Of a DNA stretch of 10,118 nucleotides, positions 5,799 through 10,118 are shown piece after piece. A program made the translations under genes and the position numbers. The first letter of the stretch is position 1, and every line of letters begins with the position of its first letter. The notes below the pieces were generated by a model. That model did not search any database. It had not been told where the DNA came from and saw nothing but the letters and a program-made list of their open reading frames with translations. Source of the stretch: Bacteroidales bacterium (lineage in GTDB: Bacteria > Bacteroidota > Bacteroidia > Bacteroidales > WCHB1-69); the NCBI GenBank assembly GCA_017527945.1, contig JAFXPL010000071.1, positions 1 through 10,118 of the forward strand, read 5' to 3'.

Positions 5799-6068
5799 AT
5801 GAACAAGAGTGAATTAATCAACGCAATGGCCGAGAAAGCCGGTTTAACCAAAGTCCAAGCTAAAGGTGCTTTAGAGGCATTTGTCGCTACTGCTGAAGAA
5901 GCTTTGAAAAAAGACGATAAAATTTCCTTGATCGGCTTCGGCACTTTCAGCGTTGCAGAACGCAAGGCCAGAACGGGTCACAATCCTTCTACCGGCAAAT
6001 CCATCAAGATTCCTGCAAAGAAGGTTGTCAAATTCAAACCCGGCGCCGCTTTCGCAGAAATGAAATAA
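5799..6068 (+). CDS. hup: HU family DNA-binding protein
   Basis: Nucleoid-associated histone-like protein that bends and compacts DNA as a dimer. The 89-aa product from the ATG at 5799 starts MNKSELINAMAEKAGL, the canonical HU N-terminus. An in-frame TTG at 5757 would add 14 unlikely residues and lies inside the promoter. The helical dimerisation part covers 1-42. It is followed by the signature GFGTFSV (46-52) and the DNA-clamping beta arm with RTGHNPSTGKSIKIPA (58-73), which includes the intercalating Pro63. The gene stands alone, with its own promoter and a strong terminator right after the stop. It is less G/C-rich than metK or fabD, as is common for highly expressed Bacteroidota genes. 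Confidence 0.96.
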   Translation: MNKSELINAMAEKAGLTKVQAKGALEAFVATAEEALKKDDKISLIGFGTFSVAERKARTGHNPSTGKSIKIPAKKVVKFKPGAAFAEMK

Positions 6069-6087
6069 TCCTTATTTCTCAACACAC

Positions 6088-6116
6088 AAAAAAAAGCCCT
6101 GAAAAAGGGCTTTTTT
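6088..6116 (+). terminator. Rho-independent terminator of hup
   Basis: Stem AGCCCT (6095-6100) pairs with AGGGCT (6106-6111) around a GAAAA loop, followed by a T run to 6116. It is preceded by an A run that can extend the stem by A-T pairs. It lies 20 bases after the hup stop. The A run also makes it a possible terminator on the other strand. Confidence 0.93.
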
Positions 6117-6128
6117 AATGATATAAAA

Positions 6129-6818
6129 ATGGTAAAAATAGAAGATAAACATTTGAGAGACAGCGTTGTTGAGTATCTTCAACAATTTATCACCGAAAGC
6201 CGCCAAGCACGGCTGACCGAGATTCTGCAAAACCGTACCCGTCATGTCACTGTAGTACTGGAAGATCTGTTTCAGGCCCAGAACATCAGTGCCGTTTTGC
6301 GCACATGCGACTGCTACGGTGTACAAGACGTGCATGTCATCCAGCATCGTAATGAGTTTGAACCCAACAAAGACATCAGCATGGGTGCCGACAAATGGCT
6401 CTCCATCCACGAATACCCACACAGCGACCATAATGTGAAAAAGTGCATCGACCAGTTGCATGAGCAGGGCTACTGGGTGGCCGCCACTCTCCCAGACGAA
6501 CAAAAGCGCACCATCTTCGATCTCCCGGTGGAGCGAAAGACCGCTTTCCTCTTCGGCACCGAGCTGACTGGCCTCTCCGACGAGGCCATCCGCTATGCCG
6601 ACGGCAACGTGCTGATTCCCATGTATGGCTTCACCGAAAGCTTTAATATCTCCAATTCTGCCGCCATCATCCTGTCTCACTTTAGTGAAAAAATGCGCCG
6701 CTCAGAGATCAACTGGCATCTTTCCGAAGAGGAGAAAGAGGAGCTTTACTTTGAGTGGTTACAGAAGAGCGTGAAAGATTCAGAAACCATTATCAAACAC
6801 TTTTTGAGCAGAAAATAG
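6129..6818 (+). CDS. trmH: SpoU/TrmH family tRNA (guanosine-2'-O)-methyltransferase
   Basis: SPOUT-fold RNA 2'-O-methyltransferase, probably TrmH, which methylates G18 in the tRNA D-loop with SAM. The three SpoU motifs are in order. Motif 1 is QNISAVLRT (51-59) with Asn52 and Arg58. Motif 2 is LFGTELTGLS (141-150) with Glu145. Motif 3 is IPMYGFTESFNISNSAAIIL (163-182), whose glycine loop and NIS segment form the SAM-binding knot. The 229-aa length fits TrmH rather than the longer RlmB, which has an extra N-terminal substrate domain. The C-terminus is a charged helical extension. The ATG at 6129 is 12 bases past the hup terminator; I see no clear promoter of its own, so partial readthrough is possible. 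The exact tRNA target is inferred from the family. Confidence 0.9.
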   Translation: MVKIEDKHLRDSVVEYLQQFITESRQARLTEILQNRTRHVTVVLEDLFQAQNISAVLRTCDCYGVQDVHVIQHRNEFEPNKDISMGADKWLSIHEYPHSDHNVKKCIDQLHEQGYWVAATLPDEQKRTIFDLPVERKTAFLFGTELTGLSDEAIRYADGNVLIPMYGFTESFNISNSAAIILSHFSEKMRRSEINWHLSEEEKEELYFEWLQKSVKDSETIIKHFLSRK

Positions 6819-6846
6819 CCGTTACACTTTTCTTTTTCCAGCCATA

Positions 6847-6879
6847 AAAAACCCCCTCCGAAGGCGAAGGGGGTTTTGC
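6847..6879. terminator. Bidirectional terminator between trmH and mutA
   Basis: Stem ACCCCCT (6851-6857) pairs with AGGGGGT (6868-6874), with inner CC/GG pairing and flanking A and T runs extending the stem. It has a T run on the plus strand (6874-6877) and a longer one on the minus strand (complement of 6846-6851). It lies between two converging genes, so it can end both transcripts. Confidence 0.93.
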
Positions 6880-6919
6880 TTTGTGTTACAAAAACGCGCC
6901 TTAACACGTCTTTGTGATA

Positions 6920-8767
6920 TTATTTCAGCAGAAGCTGGTTATATTTTCTAAGTGACTCTAAAATATTGACTCTCACGTGGATAAAATCGTCTGCGCCAGC
7001 CTCTTTGAGCGCATCGATGCATTCGGTGGGGTTGCCGGCCACAAGGAACGGAGTGTTCGGGAATTGCGCCTTGCACAGTTTGGCAGCTTCCACGCCGAGG
7101 GTAGCGTACTCCTCGTCGGAGCTGCACACCACGATGAGATCGGCGTTCGCCTCGCCGGCAGCCTTCACACCCTCCTCCACAGTGGCGAAACCAGCGGGTT
7201 CCACAATCTGGTAGCCGGCACAACCAAAGAAGTTGGTGATGAAACCTGCGCGTGCCTGACGCATGGCCAAGTTGCCAAGTTTCAGCAGGAACACGGAGGG
7301 ACGATGATGATCTTTGGCGTATTTTTCGGTTTCAAGGCGCACCTCTTCGAAAGCCATGGCGCCGCGATAGGTCTTCAAGCCCTCGCTGTCGTCCTTTTTC
7401 ACGCGCTCGATCTTGTCGGCCATAGTCTCGTTGATGTTCGGGTACTGGTTGGTACCGAGCAGGATATAACGACGAGTAGCGATGTTCATGTCGCGCTTCT
7501 GGCAACTCTCCTCAATGGCGGTCTTGATGGTGCCGTCTTCAATGGCCTTAAGCGCACCTCCTTGCTGCTCAATGCTTTGGAATAGTTTCCAAGCGTTCTC
7601 AGCGATGGAGTTGGTGAGATTCTCCACATAGTAGGAACCGGCGGCGGGGTCCACCACACGATCCATGAAGGCCTCCTCCTTGAGAATCACCTGCACGTTG
7701 CGGGCGATGCGACGGGAGAACTCGTCCGAGTCCTTGTAGGCCACATCGAAAGGCTGCAGCGAGATGGAATCGGAACCGCCAATCACGGCCGACATGCCTT
7801 CCGTAGTGCTGCGGAGCATATTGACATAAGGATCGTAAATCGTTTTGTTCCAAGTGGATGCAACGGTATTAATGTGAATCTTGTATGCGCAGTCGCAACC
7901 AGGGTTGTACTGGGCCACCATGGTGGACCAAAGCAGTCGGGTGGCACGAAGTTTGGCGATTTCCATGAAATAGTTGGAGCCCACGGAGAGTGTGAGCTGC
8001 ATCCGCGAGGCCACTTTTTCGGGCTTGAGTCCCTTTTCCGTACAGAAGGCAAGGTATTCGTTGGCCATGCCGAGCGTGTAGGCGAGTTCTTGCACAATGG
8101 TGGCACCGGCGTTGTGGAGCGCAATGCCATTCACATTGATAACCTTGAAGTTCCTCATGCAGCCATTCAGTTCCAGCAACGTCACCGCTTGCATCAAATC
8201 TTCCTCTGCGGATTTCCAGAACTTGTTGTGTTTCAGGCGGTAGGTCAGTGGGTCAAAATTGAGGCTGCCCTGCACTTTTTCGGGATCGAAATTATGCGTT
8301 TCCACGTAGCTGACAAAAAGTTTCATCAGGTCGAGGTAGCTTTTCACGTGGTTGAACTGCACGCCATTGGTGTTGAGGTCGATATCCTTCAGCAGGGTGG
8401 CCATGGCGTTTTCACCATCAACATTGGCAGCGTTGAAGGCGATGCAGGTGGCGCCGCGCTTGAGGGCGTCCACTGCGATGGCATTGGCCTTGGCGGGGTC
8501 TGCCTCCTCCACTTCCTGCACGATGTCCCAATGGTTGTCACGGGCTTTCGTGCCGCGTGTGTAGGGAAACTCATTCGGCATGGTCTTCAGATAGTCCAAA
8601 TCTTGGAGGTTTTCGGCGCGGTAATAGGGACGAACCTGAAATCCTTCATCGGTTCTCCACACCAGCTTTTTCTCATAATCGGCGCCTTTGAGGTCCTTAT
8701 TGATGGCGGCTTCCCACTGTTCCGTAGATACGGGCGGGAACTCTGTGAATAATTTTTCGTCGTTCAT
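6920..8767 (-). CDS. mutA: Methylmalonyl-CoA mutase small (beta) subunit
   Basis: Non-catalytic subunit of the B12-dependent enzyme that interconverts succinyl-CoA and (R)-methylmalonyl-CoA, part of propionate metabolism in Bacteroidales. The 615-aa length is typical. The N-terminal region (about 1-60, EFPPVSTEQWEAAINKDLKG and GFQVRPYYR) leads into the TIM-barrel-like domain (about 60-440), which contains DPAAGSYYVE (373-382). The C-terminal cobalamin-binding-like fold (about 490-615) lacks DxHxxG, having TNFFGCAG (511-518) at that place, as expected for the subunit that does not bind B12. The start at 8767 has an AAGGAA site just upstream. The catalytic mutB normally follows mutA, but here a terminator comes directly after the stop and trmH converges from the other side. 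Confidence 0.95.
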   Translation of the reverse strand: MNDEKLFTEFPPVSTEQWEAAINKDLKGADYEKKLVWRTDEGFQVRPYYRAENLQDLDYLKTMPNEFPYTRGTKARDNHWDIVQEVEEADPAKANAIAVDALKRGATCIAFNAANVDGENAMATLLKDIDLNTNGVQFNHVKSYLDLMKLFVSYVETHNFDPEKVQGSLNFDPLTYRLKHNKFWKSAEEDLMQAVTLLELNGCMRNFKVINVNGIALHNAGATIVQELAYTLGMANEYLAFCTEKGLKPEKVASRMQLTLSVGSNYFMEIAKLRATRLLWSTMVAQYNPGCDCAYKIHINTVASTWNKTIYDPYVNMLRSTTEGMSAVIGGSDSISLQPFDVAYKDSDEFSRRIARNVQVILKEEAFMDRVVDPAAGSYYVENLTNSIAENAWKLFQSIEQQGGALKAIEDGTIKTAIEESCQKRDMNIATRRYILLGTNQYPNINETMADKIERVKKDDSEGLKTYRGAMAFEEVRLETEKYAKDHHRPSVFLLKLGNLAMRQARAGFITNFFGCAGYQIVEPAGFATVEEGVKAAGEANADLIVVCSSDEEYATLGVEAAKLCKAQFPNTPFLVAGNPTECIDALKEAGADDFIHVRVNILESLRKYNQLLLK

Positions 8768-8791
8768 AATTTCCTTTTATATTTGAGCGGG

Positions 8792-8820
8792 CAAAGATAC
8801 ATTTTTTTAAGGAACGGACG
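8792..8820 (-). promoter_or_regulatory. Promoter of mutA
   Basis: Read on the minus strand, the -7 element TATCTTTG is at 8799-8792 and matches TAnnTTTG. A clear -33 element is not visible. The leader to the mutA ATG is about 20 bases and contains the AAGGAA ribosome site (8771-8776 on the plus strand as TTCCTT). The core ATGTATCTTTGCC resembles the metK and ahcY promoters. Confidence 0.72.
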
Positions 8821-8858
8821 GCATTCCATTCTTTGTTTGCCAAAACTATAGTCTAAGT

Positions 8859-8882
8859 AAAAAGTGTATCTTTGCCAACTTT
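8859..8882 (+). promoter_or_regulatory. Promoter of ahcY
   Basis: The -7 element TATCTTTG lies at 8867-8874. The 18 bases 8859-8876 are identical to those at 391-408 in front of metK. The TTTG at 8836-8839 is too far upstream for a standard -33 element. The predicted leader of about 30 bases is A/T-rich, with no SAH riboswitch and no SAM-II-like core. Confidence 0.72.
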
Positions 8883-8913
8883 TGCAATATTTACAAATAA
8901 TATATGTAACATT

Positions 8914-10118
8914 ATGATAGACAACAATTTAAAATACAAAGTCGCCGACATGGGATTGGCGGAATGGGGACACAAGGACATTGATGTCTCCCAAAAAGAG
9001 ATGCCGGGCTTGCTGGCCATCCGTGAGAAATATGGCAACAGTCAGCCGCTAAAAGGCGTGCGCATCATGGGGTCACTGCACATGACCGTCCAGACGGCCG
9101 TGTTAATTGAGACGTTGACGCACTTAGGCGCTGAAGTTCGCTGGTGCAGTTGCAACATATTCTCTACGCAGGACCACGCTGCCGCCGCCATTGCCGACAA
9201 CGGTGTTTCTGTCTTCGCCTGGAAAGGTGAATCCCTGGAAGACTACTGGTGGTGCACCGTGAATGCGCTCTCGTTTCCCGGCGGCAAAGGCCCTCAGCTC
9301 ATTGTGGATGACGGCGGCGACGCCACGCTGCTTATCCATCTCGGCGTGAAGGCAGAGGACGACCCGTCCGTACTTGACGCAGAACCTGAGTCGCACGAGC
9401 AGGCGGTCATTTTCAGCACGTTGAAGCAGGTGCTGAAGGAGGATCCGCAACACTGGCATAATATGCTGAAGGAGATTCGCGGCGTGTCGGAGGAGACCAC
9501 CACAGGCGTGCACCGTCTCTATCAGATGATGGAGCGCGGCGAGCTGCTCTTCCCCGCCATCAATGTCAACGATTCCGTCACGAAGTCGAAGTTCGACAAC
9601 AAGTACGGCTGCCGCGAGTCGCTGGCCGACGGCATCAAGCGCGCCACCGACGTGATGGTGGCCGGCAAGGTGGTGGTGGTGTGCGGCTACGGCGACGTGG
9701 GCAAAGGCTGTGCGCAGGCCATGCGCTCCTACGGTGCCCGCGTGATTGTCACCGAGGTGGATCCCATCTGCGCCCTGCAAGCCGCCATGGAGGGCTTCGA
9801 AGTGAAAACTGTCGAAGACGCTCTCGATGAGGGCAACATCTACGTCACCTGCACCGGCAACTGCGATGTTATCACCGTCGATCACCTCAACAGGATGAAA
9901 GACCAGTCCATCGTCTGCAACATCGGCCACTTCGACAACGAGATACAAGTGAGCGCGTTCGAGAGCCAGTCGCATATCAACAAACGCAACATCAAACCGC
10001 AGGTGGACGAGTACATCTTCCCCGACGGCCACTCCATCTTCATTCTGGCGGAAGGCCGTTTGGTGAACCTCGGCTGTGCCACCGGTCACCCCTCCTTCGT
10101 GATGAGCAACTCCTTCAC
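8914..10118 (+). CDS. ahcY: Adenosylhomocysteinase (S-adenosyl-L-homocysteine hydrolase), partial
   Basis: Cleaves S-adenosylhomocysteine, the inhibitory product of SAM-dependent methylation, to adenosine and homocysteine with tightly bound NAD (EC 3.13.2.1). The frame is open from the ATG at 8914 to the window end: 401 codons are present and roughly the last 70 are missing. Visible motifs are [10 protein letters not shown] (53-62, His56), VDDGGD with the catalytic Asp133, SEETTTGV with Glu194, [11 protein letters not shown] with Lys224 and Asp228, and the NAD-binding GYGDVGKG (258-265). NIGHFDNE (337-344) and [21 protein letters not shown] at the edge follow. The start gives the family's usual [13 protein letters not shown] beginning. 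It diverges from mutA and has its own promoter. It completes the methyl cycle begun by metK. Confidence 0.97.
   Translation, partial: MIDNNLKYKVADMGLAEWGHKDIDVSQKEMPGLLAIREKYGNSQPLKGVRIMGSLHMTVQTAVLIETLTHLGAEVRWCSCNIFSTQDHAAAAIADNGVSVFAWKGESLEDYWWCTVNALSFPGGKGPQLIVDDGGDATLLIHLGVKAEDDPSVLDAEPESHEQAVIFSTLKQVLKEDPQHWHNMLKEIRGVSEETTTGVHRLYQMMERGELLFPAINVNDSVTKSKFDNKYGCRESLADGIKRATDVMVAGKVVVVCGYGDVGKGCAQAMRSYGARVIVTEVDPICALQAAMEGFEVKTVEDALDEGNIYVTCTGNCDVITVDHLNRMKDQSIVCNIGHFDNEIQVSAFESQSHINKRNIKPQVDEYIFPDGHSIFILAEGRLVNLGCATGHPSFVMSNSF

Noticed and set aside
7874..8752. 292-codon plus-strand open frame
   Set aside because: It is antisense to mutA, which is clearly the coding strand, and has no recognisable motifs.
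8875..8913. Possible SAH riboswitch in the ahcY leader
   Set aside because: The predicted leader is only about 30 bases and A/T-rich, with none of the conserved SAH-aptamer elements and no room for them.
9124..10089. 321-codon minus-strand open frame
   Set aside because: It is antisense to ahcY, whose catalytic and NAD-binding motifs are intact; the translated product is low-complexity His/Val/Ala-rich and resembles no family.

Overview
The window is a chromosomal stretch of core genes from a member of the Bacteroidota, most likely a Bacteroidales. Three things point there. Promoter cores of the type TAnnTTTG (TATCTTTG, TATTTTTG, TAAATTTG) stand before metK, the TPR gene, hup, mutA and ahcY. 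Most starts lack a strong Shine-Dalgarno site. The gene content (MutA small subunit, TPR gene next to ribH, Bacteroidota-type HU) also fits. I see no phage, transposon, CRISPR, tRNA or rRNA. The genus cannot be fixed by eye.

Layout. Positions 1-108 hold two tandem microsatellites: a 7-bp unit, then nine copies of a 9-bp CTAAACCTC unit. A 74-aa protein of unknown function follows (154-378). Next come a TATCTTTG promoter and a well-formed SAM-II riboswitch aptamer (about 417-470) in the leader of metK (519-1757). fabD (1803-2693) follows after a gap made almost entirely of the same 9-bp repeat. A secreted protein of unknown function (2747-3394) lies behind a gap made of the 7-bp repeat in inverted orientation. 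A second promoter starts a tight run of a membrane-anchored TPR protein (3476-4180), ribH (4187-4675) and fmt (4688-5659). The fmt-hup gap carries a perfect DnaA box inside an inverted repeat and a promoter for hup (5799-6068), which ends in a strong terminator. A TrmH-type 2'-O-methyltransferase (6129-6818) converges on mutA (minus strand, 8767-6920) across a bidirectional terminator. mutA and ahcY (8914 to beyond the window end) diverge from a 146-bp gap with a promoter on each side.

How the genes fit together. metK makes S-adenosylmethionine (SAM), the TrmH-like enzyme uses it, and ahcY clears the product S-adenosylhomocysteine, so three genes belong to the methyl cycle. metK and ahcY share an identical 18-bp promoter core, and metK also has the SAM-sensing leader. 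fabD serves fatty-acid synthesis, ribH riboflavin synthesis, fmt translation initiation, and mutA the methylmalonyl-CoA/succinyl-CoA (propionate) route.

No wholly new system is evident. The points most worth a second look are the SAM-II aptamer on metK, the dispersed microsatellites whose 9-bp unit contains CCTCCT (the anti-Shine-Dalgarno core), the DnaA box before hup, and a mutA gene with no mutB beside it.
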